Positions 17,459 through 25,717 of a stretch of DNA of 64,000 nt are shown in pieces. Source of the stretch: Streptomyces sp. 3214.6. Its GTDB lineage: Bacteria; Actinomycetota; Actinomycetes; Streptomycetales; Streptomycetaceae. The translations under genes were made by a program, and so were the position numbers. The stretch covers positions 310,001 through 374,000 of the forward strand of contig NZ_LT670819.1 of NCBI RefSeq assembly GCF_900129855.1, given 5' to 3'. The first letter of the stretch is position 1, and every line of letters begins with the position of its first letter. The notes under the pieces were generated by a model. The model ran no database searches and was not told the origin of the DNA. It saw nothing but the letters and a program-made list of their open reading frames with translations.

Positions 17459-17491
17459 GCCTGGCCGGCCTTCAGCGGTTGCCGGCCAGGC
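17459..17491 (+). terminator. Hairpin after the HAD gene
   Basis: GCCTGGCCGGC (17459-17469) pairs with GCCGGCCAGGC (17481-17491), beginning six bases after the stop codon. Confidence 0.7.
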
Positions 17492-17506
17492 GGTGCAACG
17501 GACCCG

Positions 17507-18649
17507 TGGCAGTTCCAAGCCACGTGCGTTGACACGTTCGTCGCCTCTTGGCGGGCCCGCGGGTTCAGCCCGGTGACCATCGACAACGACATCGGCCTGC
17601 TGGAGCGGACCCTCGCGGCCCTGGGCCGACCTGTGTGAGAGGTGACACCGGAGGACATCGACCGTGTGGTCGGCGACCTCGCGGTGAAGGGCCGGGCGAC
17701 CTCGACCCGGCGCGAGTACGTGCAGATCTTCAAGGGGTTCCACCGGTTCCTGCAGGCCCGCAAGGCGGCCGAGATCGAGGCCGCGTTCGGCGTCCGGCTG
17801 GTCTGCCCGGTCGTCGAGTTCAACGCCTCCCGGCATGTCGGCGACGACTCCCCGACCCTCGTGCCGCCGCCGACACCGGAGCGGGTGGCGGAGTTCTTCG
17901 ACTTCATGAAGCAGCGGATCGCCACCGCCAGGAAGTACGGGCCCGCCGCCCGGGACTATGCGCTGTTCCGGACGCTGTATCACGCCGGGCTCCGCTCGGA
18001 GGAGGCATCACTGCTGGAAAAGCCGGACGTGCACTTCACCCGCGGGCCGTTCGGCAAGCTCCACGTCCGCTTCGGCAAAGGGGCTCACACCTCCAGGCCG
18101 CGACCGCGCTGGGTGCCCATGCTCGACGGCCTGGACCTGGTGCTGCGATGGTTCCTGGACGACGTGCGGCCCAAGTTCCCCGACTCGCCAGTGCTGTTCG
18201 CCGACGAGTCCGGCGGCAGCCTGCATCGCGGGACCATCCGCAACCGGCTCCGCTATCTCATGGAGCTCGAAGGACGCCCGACCACGGAGCGGTTGGCCCG
18301 CCCGGCCGGGCTGACCTTCCCCCAGCTCGTCCGCTCGGGCGAGCTGACGCCCAGCCAGACCCGCGCGGGACTGGCCTGCCTGCGCGACATCATCGCCGAA
18401 CGGGGCTGGCCGCCCCTGATCTGGACGAAGAAGGACGGCTACCGGTTCTGCACCGACACCGCCGAACTCCAGGCATACGAACTCTCGATCGTGAGGGAGA
18501 AGCTCACCGAGATCCGCCGGTTCATCACCGCCGTCGTCGGCCCGCACGCCGCTCTCCAGCCGAAAGGACGGTGGATCAAACACCTCAACACCCAGCTCGG
18601 CTCGGTCGAGTCCACGCTCGACATCATCGCCGAGTACATCAACACCTGA
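17507..18649 (+). pseudogene. Truncated tyrosine recombinase fused to a RacP-like domain
   Basis: The N-terminal SAM-like domain begins near 17507 (QATCVDTFVASWRARGFSP). It is interrupted by TGA at 17636-17638, where the family has Trp (GRPV-stop-EVTPEDIDRVV). The rest, 335 codons from 17642, keeps the core-binding domain, the catalytic Arg in YHAGLRSEEAS and Lys in RFGKGAH. It stops matching at LMELEGRP (about residue 212, nt 18275). The HxxR box and Tyr nucleophile are absent. The remaining 123 residues (TFPQLVRSGELTPSQTRAGL, WTKKDGYRF) resemble the winged-helix-like RacP proteins of actinobacteria. The fusion is in frame and ends before a strong terminator, so the second half could still be made. 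Confidence 0.75.
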
Positions 18650-18651
18650 CC

Positions 18652-18684
18652 GGGTTGGGGGACGGCGCGGCCGTCCCCCAACCC
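18652..18684 (+). terminator. 15-bp perfect terminator hairpin
   Basis: GGGTTGGGGGACGGC (18652-18666) pairs with GCCGTCCCCCAACCC (18670-18684) around GCG, two bases after the RacP-like stop codon. Confidence 0.8.
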
Positions 18685-18708
18685 CCGCCCCAGGAAGGGA
18701 GGTTGAGT

Positions 18709-19485
18709 TTGTCTCGGCACCGCTGCTACCCCTCCGACACCTATGACGACGAATGGGCCCTCATCGAGCCCCTCCTCCCGCCGCCGGCCTGCGAGTCCCC
18801 CAAGGGGGGACGCCCCGAGAAGCACCCGCGCCGCGAGGTCGTCGACGCGATCCGCTACGTCGTGGACACCAGATGCAAGTGGAGGGCCCTGCCCAGGGAC
18901 TTCCCGCCCTGGCGGACCTGCTACAACTTCATGGCCTGCTGGGCGGCGGCCGGCGTCGTCGGACAGATCCGCGACCAGCTGCGCAAACGCATCCGCCGCG
19001 AGATGGGCCGGGCCCCCGGCGCGGTCGCCACCGTCATCGACTCCCAGTCCGTCAAGGCCGCGGAGACCGTCGGCAAGGACAGCCGGGGCTACGACGGAGC
19101 GAAGAAAATCAACGGGCGCAAGCGGCACCTGGTCGTCGACACCAAGGGCCTGCCGCTGTTCGTCATGGTCACCCCGGCCGACACGACCGACCGCGACGCG
19201 GCAAAGGAAGTCCTGTTCAGGCTGCGGCTCATGCACCCCGAGCACCATCGTCTGGGCGGACTCCGGCTATGCCGGACAGCTCGTGACCTGGGCGAAGAAG
19301 CACCTGAACCTGACGCTCAAGACCATCAGCCGTCCCAAGGACGCCACCGGATTCGTCATCCTGCCCCGCCCCTGGGTCGTCGAGAGATCGCTCGCCTGGA
19401 TCATGCACGCCCGCCGTCACGCCCGGGACTACGAGCGCCTCATCCAGCACTCGGAATCTCTGATCACCTGGGCCGCGATCACACT
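18709..19485 (+). pseudogene. IS5-family transposase, frameshifted and 3'-truncated
   Basis: The first part reads from a TTG near 18709 (GGGAGG just upstream). It contains RCYPSDTYDDEWALIEPLLP, the first catalytic Asp in VIDSQSVKAAETVG and KINGRKRHLVVDT. A two-base loss near 19236 shifts the frame. The second part has TIVWADSGYAGQLV (second Asp) and RPWVVERSLAWI (Glu). It ends in LITWAAITLHA, where the usual last ~10 residues are replaced by the neighbouring phosphotransferase remnant. The frameshift is not at a slippery run of A, so programmed frameshifting is unlikely. Confidence 0.8.
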
Positions 19486-19487
19486 GC

Positions 19488-19781
19488 ATGCTCGATCCCG
19501 AATCCGCGATGGCTCTCTATCCCGCAGGGCTGGATGCCCCGACGCGATTGCGGATTCTCGCCGACGGTTACGGGCTATCCCGGCAGGACCGCGCTGAACT
19601 GCCCGACGTCATCGAACAGGCCACCGCGTCCTGCCGGGCCTTCGTCGCCGACCGCGTGGCCGGCGGGGAGCCCGTCTACACCCAAGCTCTGGCCGAGCGC
19701 GGTGGCTGGCAACGCTGGGACCGCATGCAGGAATGGCTGGCGACGCACCACCTGAGGTTCACGACAGTGCTGCTGGACTGA
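19488..19781 (+). pseudogene. Phosphotransferase (APH-like) C-terminal fragment
   Basis: The 97 codons read APTRLRILADGYGLSRQDRA followed by ELPDVIEQATASCRAF and a final GWQRWDRMQEWLATH. This is the helical C-terminus seen in aminoglycoside-phosphotransferase-like proteins. The kinase domain with its catalytic HGD and metal-binding Asp is missing. It begins exactly where the IS5 transposase stops matching its family, so an IS-mediated deletion probably removed the 5' part. Confidence 0.6.
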
Positions 19782-19935
19782 CGGACAGAGGTTAAAAGAC
19801 AAGCTAACGCTTGATCCCCACACCACGATGCGGGACACGACCCAAGGAGGTCATGGCCGGTACACGCGCTGGGATGGAAGGGTGTTAACAGCCAACGCCT
19901 GTATGCGGTGGGACAGCGGCTGTCATCATCGAACC

Positions 19936-20691
19936 ATGGCAGACGATGAGCCGCCCTCCACCGAACAACCTCGCGCCGAGGCCGGCGAACTGGTCCTGTT
20001 CGTCACGGCCGGGGACGTCCGGCCGAATGTGTTGGGTGCCGTGGTATTCCTCGCACTCGTCGTCGGCGACGGGTGGACCAGCGCTCTGCTGCTATGCCAT
20101 CACACCGGGGCGGTGCTGCACGCAGGTGTGGCCGCAGCGGTCGTGATCGGTCTGCCGGCACTGTGGCTCGGTAACCGGCACATCGCGCGGATCGGGAGCT
20201 GGTTGCGCTGGCGTAAGCGTCCGCTTCCGGCGATGCGCCTGACCGCATCCGGCCTGGACTACAGCCCCGCGTACACCGGCGACTTCCCGCTGCACGTCGA
20301 TTGGTGGCCGATGTTGGAGAGCCGGTACCGGCGAGGTCCCGACAACACCGGTTTCTTCTGGTGCCTTTACTCTCCGATCATTAACGGCATCGATCCCCTT
20401 CCGCCCTTTGTCGCTCGCGAGTGGCCGCTCGAAGCGCATCGGGTCAAGGCCGAACTTCGCGACCTGATCCGTACAGCGGACATGGACAAGCACTCGCCGG
20501 AGCAGATGGCCGCCGCCCTCCATCTGATCTACTACGGCACGCCGATCGCCCTCAACCCGTACTCCGTGTCAGGGGCGCCGATCTCGGCCATTGACACGTA
20601 CCTGCGCGAGCGCACCGACGGCCGGTGCACGCTCCAGCCGCCCGACAAGCGGATACCGCCGACCACACGGTTCCGCACCTTCATCTTCTGA
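19936..20691 (+). CDS. Membrane protein of unknown function
   Basis: The 251-residue protein has two hydrophobic segments (about residues 30-50 and 56-77), then a basic stretch RWRKRPLPAMRLTASGLDYS and a soluble domain. The part after the membrane has the look of a PH-like beta domain (LTASGLDYS, HVDWWPMLESR), ending in a helical region. I chose the ATG at 19936; in-frame codons upstream to 19828 add a sequence with no hydrophobic or signal features. It stands alone between a phosphotransferase remnant and an IS remnant. No function can be given. Confidence 0.65.
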   Translation: MADDEPPSTEQPRAEAGELVLFVTAGDVRPNVLGAVVFLALVVGDGWTSALLLCHHTGAVLHAGVAAAVVIGLPALWLGNRHIARIGSWLRWRKRPLPAMRLTASGLDYSPAYTGDFPLHVDWWPMLESRYRRGPDNTGFFWCLYSPIINGIDPLPPFVAREWPLEAHRVKAELRDLIRTADMDKHSPEQMAAALHLIYYGTPIALNPYSVSGAPISAIDTYLRERTDGRCTLQPPDKRIPPTTRFRTFIF

Positions 20692-20699
20692 GCGCTGAC

Positions 20700-20912
20700 G
20701 ATCGTCACCGCAAACGGCGTGGTCAACGGCGCCTGAGCCCGCAGCAGGAGGCTGAGAACAAGGTGCACCGCAAAGCCCGTGCTCGGGTTGAGCATGCTCT
20801 GTCCCGACTGAAGAACTGGAAGATCCTGCGGGACTGCAGGCTCAAGGGTGATGGCGTCCATCAGACCATGCTCGGCATCGCCCGCCTTCACAACCTCGCC
20901 CTCACTGGATAA
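20700..20912 (+). pseudogene. IS5-group transposase C-terminal remnant
   Basis: About 70 codons end with HRKARARVEHALSRLKN, WKILRDCRLKGDGVHQTMLG and IARLHNLALTG. This is the same C-terminus as the transposase at the left edge of the window, but with many substitutions. The rest of the gene and the direct IS end are missing. A matching 17-bp IS terminus occurs about 1 kb further on, at 21951-21967. Confidence 0.8.
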
Positions 20913-20987
20913 CTCACGCCGCATGGTTGGCGCTGGCCCCTCACTCGGAGAGCCACCGGAATGCCCGAGCGGTGGGCCAAGGGTGAG

Positions 20988-21791
20988 TCAGGGCCGGATG
21001 TGTTTCAACGTGAACTCGGGCAGGGCATACGGGCCGGCTTGCGGAGCTTCGGGATCGGCAGGGAAATCAGCGTCGGTGATGTGCGGCGCATGTGTTTCGG
21101 CGTTGTCGATGGGCGTGTAGGCCAGTTCGGATTCCGCGGGGAGTTCCCAGAAGCGGCGGGTGTTGGCAGAGACGGCGTACACGGTGGCAAAGCGCGTGGA
21201 GAGCGGGGCGGTAAGCGCGGCGCGGCAGAAGCCGACGGCATCGCGCGGGCTGAGCCAGGTCGCCAGGTGGCGCGGCTCGGTAGGCGTCTCCTCGAAGCTG
21301 CCGATACGCAGGCAGATCACGGAAACGTCGAACTTGTCCGCATACAGCTGCCCCAGGGCCTCGATAGCTGCCTTGCTCACCCCGTACAGGCCGTCGGGGC
21401 GCACCGGCTCCTGTGGGCCGGTGCGATGGGCCGTGGGATAGAAACCGGTCACGCGGTTGCTGCTGGCCAGCACGACCCGTGGAATCGCCGCGCGGCGGGC
21501 GGCTTCCAGGACATGGTGGGTACCCAGCACGTTGGTGTCGAGGAGATGCTCAAGCGGTGCCTCGTCCGGCAGGCCGCCCAGGTGGAGCACGGTGTCCGCA
21601 CCCGCGAGCGCAGCCTCGACGGCGGCCGCGTCCCGAAGGTCGACGGTGTGGACCACCTCGTTCGCGGCCTCGACCTGGAGGGGAACGCGGTCGAGCAAGA
21701 CCAGGCGGCTGACCTCGCTGCGCAACGCCCGGCGCACGACCGAGCCGATGTTTCCTGCTGCCCCGGTGACGACGACTGTTCCCAGCCCCAC
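20988..21791 (-). CDS. udh: Uronate dehydrogenase-like SDR
   Basis: The 267-residue protein is an extended SDR enzyme. VVVTGAAGNIGSVVRRAL is the NAD-binding glycine motif, VLASSNRVTGFY carries the catalytic Ser, and YGVSKAAIEAL carries Tyr and Lys. The set SSNxVxGFY, RPDxxYGxSK, CLRIGSF and TWLSPRDAVGF matches uronate dehydrogenases. These oxidise D-glucuronate or D-galacturonate to the aldarolactone with NAD. The GTG at 21791 has GGGGAGG six bases upstream and is preferred over longer starts. It lies alone between IS remnants. It would fit with the uronic-acid polymer lyases at 52-60 kb, although it is 30 kb away. Confidence 0.75.
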   Translation of the reverse strand: MGLGTVVVTGAAGNIGSVVRRALRSEVSRLVLLDRVPLQVEAANEVVHTVDLRDAAAVEAALAGADTVLHLGGLPDEAPLEHLLDTNVLGTHHVLEAARRAAIPRVVLASSNRVTGFYPTAHRTGPQEPVRPDGLYGVSKAAIEALGQLYADKFDVSVICLRIGSFEETPTEPRHLATWLSPRDAVGFCRAALTAPLSTRFATVYAVSANTRRFWELPAESELAYTPIDNAETHAPHITDADFPADPEAPQAGPYALPEFTLKHIRP

Positions 21792-21950
21792 TGCACGCCT
21801 CCCCTGTTCGACCTCAACAACGCCCTGATCCGGGCAGGCGGCAATCCTCTCATCGCCGGTCATGACAACCAGCGGGTGGGGAGCCAACATGAGCAGGTCT
21901 GCATACGCGGTGAGCAGGAGGTGGGGACTTGCAACGAGCCCCCATCACCA

Positions 21951-21967
21951 TACGGGACAGCCTTTAG
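21951..21967. repeat. Solo IS terminus
   Basis: TACGGGACAGCCTTTAG differs by one base from the IS end at 537-553. No transposase is attached here. With the remnant at 20700-20912 it brackets the uronate dehydrogenase gene. Confidence 0.55.
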
Positions 21968-22200
21968 CCTCGCGCTTTCGTGGAGCAGGCTGTCCGATGG
22001 GCGATCGGCCGGCGGAAGTGCCTCAGGTCGGTGAGAATGAGGAGCGCTGAGATCGCTGTTCCCGCCCCGCCAAAAGCGCGTTCCAGGTGAAGCCGTGTAT
22101 CGGCCCTCTTCGCGGGGGCGCGTCGAGGGAGTCGGTCGCGGCGCGGGGTGCAGACACCGATCCGTACCGATTCCGGCGGCGGCACCCATGACTTCGTCAC

Positions 22201-22251
<51 letters not shown>

Positions 22252-22524
22252 CTGATCGTGCGCACCGGGCGAACGTCCGTACTCCGGCGGGCAGTTGCGC
22301 TTGAACCGGCGTCGACACCGGCGTCGACGCCGACGGCATGCGGCTCTCACCACGTTCGCCGCCAACACCGCCCACACCCCGATCGCGGTCATGGAACCGC
22401 GTCACCGTCAGCGGGCCCGCGCCTGCCCGAGGACCGCATCCGCGCCTCCGCCGGCACGGCGTGGACCCCCTGCGCCGCAGGCCTTCATCCCGTTTCCCTC
22501 CGTAGTGCAGAAAGAAAGAAACCC

Positions 22525-23640
22525 ATGCCTGTCAACACTTCAGAAGTCTCGCCCGCTCCGTCACTTTTCTCGCCCGTCTCTCTCGGGAAGATCGAGCTCG
22601 CCAACCGCATCGTCATGGCACCGATGACCCGGGTCCGGTCCGGTTCCGCCGGCATCCCCGGGGACCTGATGGTCGAGTACTACCGGCAGCGGGCGAGCGT
22701 CGGGCTGATCATCGCCGAGGGCACCTACCCCGACCACGCGTCGCAGGGGTATGTCGGTGAGCCGGGCATCGCCACCGACGAGCAGGCGGCCGGCTGGCAG
22801 CGGGTGTTCGAGGCGGTGCACGCCGAGGGCGGCCGCATCGTCCTGCAGATCATGCACGCCGGCCGCCAAACCCACCCCGACGTCAACGGCGGCCGCCGCA
22901 TCCTCGCCCCCAGCGCGATCGCCCGCAGCGGCGAGACGTTCACCGAGAAGGGCGAGCAGCCCTACCCCGTACCGGAAGCGATGACCACCGCAGAGATCCG
23001 TGCAGCCCTTAAGGACTTCGTCACCGCGGCCCGCCGGGCCATCGAGGCGGGAGCGGACGGCGTGGAAATCCACGGCGCCAACGGCTACCTGCTCCACCAG
23101 TTCCTCTCCCCGGCGGCCAACCAGCGCACCGATGAATACGGCGGCTCGCCGCACAACCGCGCCCGCTTCGTCGTCGAGGTCGTCACGGCCATCGCCCAGG
23201 CCGTCGGTGCCGAGCGGGTCGGGCTGCGGATCTCACCGGAGGTCGACTTCGGGGACGTCTTCGAGACCGACCGGGACGACGTCCTGGCCACCTACGGCAC
23301 CCTGCTCGACCAACTGCGCCCGCTGGGCCTGGCCTACCTCTCCGTACTGCACGCCGAGCCGGGCGGCGACCTGGTACAGGAGCTGCGACGGCGCTTCGAC
23401 GGCAAGCTGATCGTCAACAACGGCCCCCTCGGCGGGGGGCAGACCACCCGCGAGCAGGCGCTCCAGCAGATCGAGGCCGGCCACGCCGACGCCGTGGCCG
23501 TGGGCCGGGCCCTCATCGCCAACCCCGACCTGGTCGAGCGCTGGCAGGGCGGGCACCCGGAGAACGAGCCGCGGCCGGAACTGTTCTACGGGCCGGGCGC
23601 CGAGGGCTACACCGACTACCCGTTCCTCGAAGCGGCTTGA
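22525..23640 (+). CDS. Old Yellow Enzyme family alkene reductase
   Basis: The 371-residue FMN protein reduces activated C=C bonds of enones, maleimides or nitro compounds with NAD(P)H. Family motifs are in order: ELANRIVMAPMTRVRSG, QIMHAGRQTHPDVN, and EIHGANGYLLHQFLSPAANQ, which holds the His and Asn that bind the substrate carbonyl. RTDEYGGSPHNRARF and VAVGRALIANPDLV follow. These match N-ethylmaleimide reductase/xenobiotic reductase (NemA, XenB). The ATG at 22525 begins MPVNTSEVSPAPSLFSPVSL just after AGAAAGAAAG. A 12-bp terminator follows. Confidence 0.88.
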   Translation: MPVNTSEVSPAPSLFSPVSLGKIELANRIVMAPMTRVRSGSAGIPGDLMVEYYRQRASVGLIIAEGTYPDHASQGYVGEPGIATDEQAAGWQRVFEAVHAEGGRIVLQIMHAGRQTHPDVNGGRRILAPSAIARSGETFTEKGEQPYPVPEAMTTAEIRAALKDFVTAARRAIEAGADGVEIHGANGYLLHQFLSPAANQRTDEYGGSPHNRARFVVEVVTAIAQAVGAERVGLRISPEVDFGDVFETDRDDVLATYGTLLDQLRPLGLAYLSVLHAEPGGDLVQELRRRFDGKLIVNNGPLGGGQTTREQALQQIEAGHADAVAVGRALIANPDLVERWQGGHPENEPRPELFYGPGAEGYTDYPFLEAA

Positions 23641-23653
23641 GGCCCCAGGGTCA

Positions 23654-23694
23654 CGCCTGTCCATGCGGCAGCCCCACTCCCCCATGGACAGGCG
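23654..23694 (+). terminator. Terminator after the Old Yellow Enzyme gene
   Basis: CGCCTGTCCATG (23654-23665) pairs with CATGGACAGGCG (23683-23694) around 17 bases. Confidence 0.7.
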
Positions 23695-24016
23695 CCCGGC
23701 CGGCGACACCGTGCCCGCCCCATTGAGCCCGCGGTCACACCGGCGATCACCGGCTCGAGGACCGTCGGGTCCGTCAGGGCGTTGACGGTCCGCAGGTTCC
23801 TGGTCAGCAGCCTGCGTTCGGTGACCTCGTCGAGCACATCGCTCTCGTGCGTGGCCACCGCGGCGGCCTTCGGCCACAGCTGACGCGAATGACAGTTTTC
23901 CGGCGTCGGCCGATTGCCAGGTCCGCCTTCCGTAAGGGAGTCCTTCGCCGATATCCGTCCCCGCTGTACACCGGCGCCCATATCGTCCAGCCCGAACGCT
24001 GGGAACGGGGGTGACG
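23695..24016. other. No gene seen
   Basis: A minus-strand frame has a stretch like a regulator helix (ESDVLDEVTERRLLTRNLRT), but it has no start, family match or partner. This is probably decayed DNA. Confidence 0.4.
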
Positions 24017-24029
24017 AAAGGGGCTGTCG

Positions 24030-24160
24030 GTGGGGCGGGATCTGGGTCTGGACGGGGTGGTGGACTACTTCACCCTGTCCGGCGACGAGGCGGGCTGGCT
24101 ACGGAACAAAAGCAGCGCCACCAGGCTCGCCGTCCAGCTGAGATTTCGAGGCGGCGACCT
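24030..24160 (+). pseudogene. Tn3-family transposase N-terminal remnant
   Basis: The short frame reads DGVVDYFTLSGDEAGWLRNK followed by SSATRLAVQLRF. This resembles the N-terminal DUF4158 region of Tn3-family transposases (typically a YFTL...RNKxGxTRLGFA pattern). The match ends after about 40 residues, so only a scrap of the ~1000-residue gene remains. Confidence 0.55.
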
Positions 24161-24677
24161 CGGAGGCGGTTCACGAGTTGGATGGCACCTGATTCACCGC
24201 TCGTTAAGGGCTCCCCAACCGACGCCACCACTGGTCAAGGGCCCTTCACGCCGGAGGGCCCTGAGCCATGCCCGCAGTGGACAACGGACAGAACGAAACC
24301 CCATTCATAACTTCGGTTATGCGCTGTTGAGCTGTCCACGGGCTGTCGTCCAGCGCTGCCGATCTCGAGAGGGCGGGTGCACTTCACTCCGCGACTCGCC
24401 ATGGCCGGTGACATCGGCGCCGCCGACAGGAGATCCATCCTCGTCGTGCCGCCACAGTTGTTTCAGGAGGAACGACTTGGCGTGGGCGGAGGGCACGGGA
24501 CGGTGTTCGGTCTTGCAGAATCTGGACGGATGCCGGTGACACCCGGTCCCACCGGTCCGGGGCAAGTAGGGGCCGATCACTGGGTGGCGGGCCGTCATGG
24601 CGGGTCACCAACTTGGTCATCTCGGTGAGGACGTCGGCGGGGAGACCGTTGCCCTGGTGGACGTACAACGCGGCAGG
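24161..24677. other. No gene seen; orphan hairpins
   Basis: About 520 bases lie between the Tn3 remnant and the LysR stop codon. They hold a hairpin GGGCCCT...AGGGCCC (24239-24245 with 24255-24261) and a small ATAAC-TTCG-GTTAT stem-loop near 24310. Neither has a gene next to it. It may be the decayed interior or end of the former transposon. Confidence 0.45.
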
Positions 24678-25586
24678 TCAGGACGGCGCGCCGACCGCCG
24701 CGCTGTCGCGCAGGAAGCCCGCGAAGGCCTGGGCGGCAGGGGTGAGGACGTGGTCGCTCATGCGGACGAGGAGGATGCGGCGCACCGGGGCAGGGGGCTG
24801 CAGCGGCAGGACGCTGACGCCGCCTCGGATACCTTCCAGGGCGAGGGTGGGGGCGAGGGCGACGCCGATGCCTGCGGCGACCATGGCCTGGGCCTCCTGG
24901 TAGTCGTGGGCCTCGTAGGCGATCTGCGGCTCGAACCCGGCTGTGTGGCAGCTGCGGGCGAGAGCCTCGGCCACCGGGTGGTTGTCGGCACGGGTGATCC
25001 AGGAGTCGTTCGCGAAGTCGGCGAGGGTAGCCAAGGGCTGGCCGGCGAGCGGATGGTCGTTGCTGACGAGGAGCGCCGGGGGGTCGTCGGCGAGTGAGGT
25101 GACCACGATGTCTTCGCGATCGATTCGGTTCCAGTCGTAGTCCCACATCAAGGACATCTCGACCTCCCGGTTCTCCAGCATCGCCCACAGGCCCGCGATA
25201 CGGGCACTGCGGACCGTCAGCCGTACGTCGGGGTGCGCTTCCCGGAAGGCGATCACGGCCCGCGGGAGAAGGGAGGCGCCGACAGTGGGGAAGGTGCCGA
25301 CCCGGAGGTTGCCCGCACGCAGTCCCGCGAAGTCGGCGAGCTCATTCTTCGCAGCCGTCAGCTCGCGCTCGATCCGCTCCCCGCGCTCGGCCAGTGCGCG
25401 TCCCGCGTCGGTGAGCGTGACGCCCCGCGCATGCCGCTCCAGCAGGGGCTGCCCGGCCTCCGCCTCCAGGCGGCTGACCTGCTGGGACACCGCTGACGGA
25501 GTGTAGTTGAGGGCCCGTGCGGTCGCGGTGACCGAGCCCCGGCGGGCGACTTCGGTGAAGAGCAGGATGCGCCGGACGTCGAGCAC
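24678..25586 (-). CDS. LysR-family regulator
   Basis: The 302-residue protein has the N-terminal winged HTH (residues 3-62: RRILLFTEVARRGSVTATAR, LNYTPSAVSQQVSRLEAEAG). It also has the effector domain with LRVGTFPTVGASLLPRAV and GIGVALAPTLALE. It is divergent from the prpF-dctA pair with a 131-bp gap that contains an AT-rich TTAA-N7-TTAA element. LysR proteins usually control the divergent operon with its substrate as co-inducer. Here that would be a tricarboxylate, dicarboxylate or an itaconate-like acid. The start is GTG. Confidence 0.88.
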   Translation of the reverse strand: MLDVRRILLFTEVARRGSVTATARALNYTPSAVSQQVSRLEAEAGQPLLERHARGVTLTDAGRALAERGERIERELTAAKNELADFAGLRAGNLRVGTFPTVGASLLPRAVIAFREAHPDVRLTVRSARIAGLWAMLENREVEMSLMWDYDWNRIDREDIVVTSLADDPPALLVSNDHPLAGQPLATLADFANDSWITRADNHPVAEALARSCHTAGFEPQIAYEAHDYQEAQAMVAAGIGVALAPTLALEGIRGGVSVLPLQPPAPVRRILLVRMSDHVLTPAAQAFAGFLRDSAAVGAPS

Positions 25587-25602
25587 CGCACCACCTCCAG
25601 CG

Positions 25603-25617
25603 TTAATTCCAACTTAA
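25603..25617. promoter_or_regulatory. LysR-box candidate upstream of prpF
   Basis: TTAATTCCAACTTAA is an unusually AT-rich interrupted element in the LysR/prpF gap, just before the LysR start. LysR boxes are AT-rich and dyadic, so it is a fair candidate. Confidence 0.4.
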
Positions 25618-25717
25618 TACCCCTGCAGATTTCCGAGATTGTACTTCACGCTCTCCGCGCCCACTGTGGATCGCATCCCCACGGAAGTGCCGCCGGGGTT
25701 TCCACGAGGAGTCTGTT

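Noticed and set aside
19236..19240. Programmed frameshift in the IS5 transposase
   Set aside because: The site lacks an A- or AAAG-type slippery run, and the shift is best explained by loss of two bases; the 3' end is also truncated.
24305..24325. ATAACTTCGGTTAT resembles a loxP arm
   Set aside because: Only nine bases match one arm. There is no second arm or spacer, and it folds as a simple stem with a TTCG loop.
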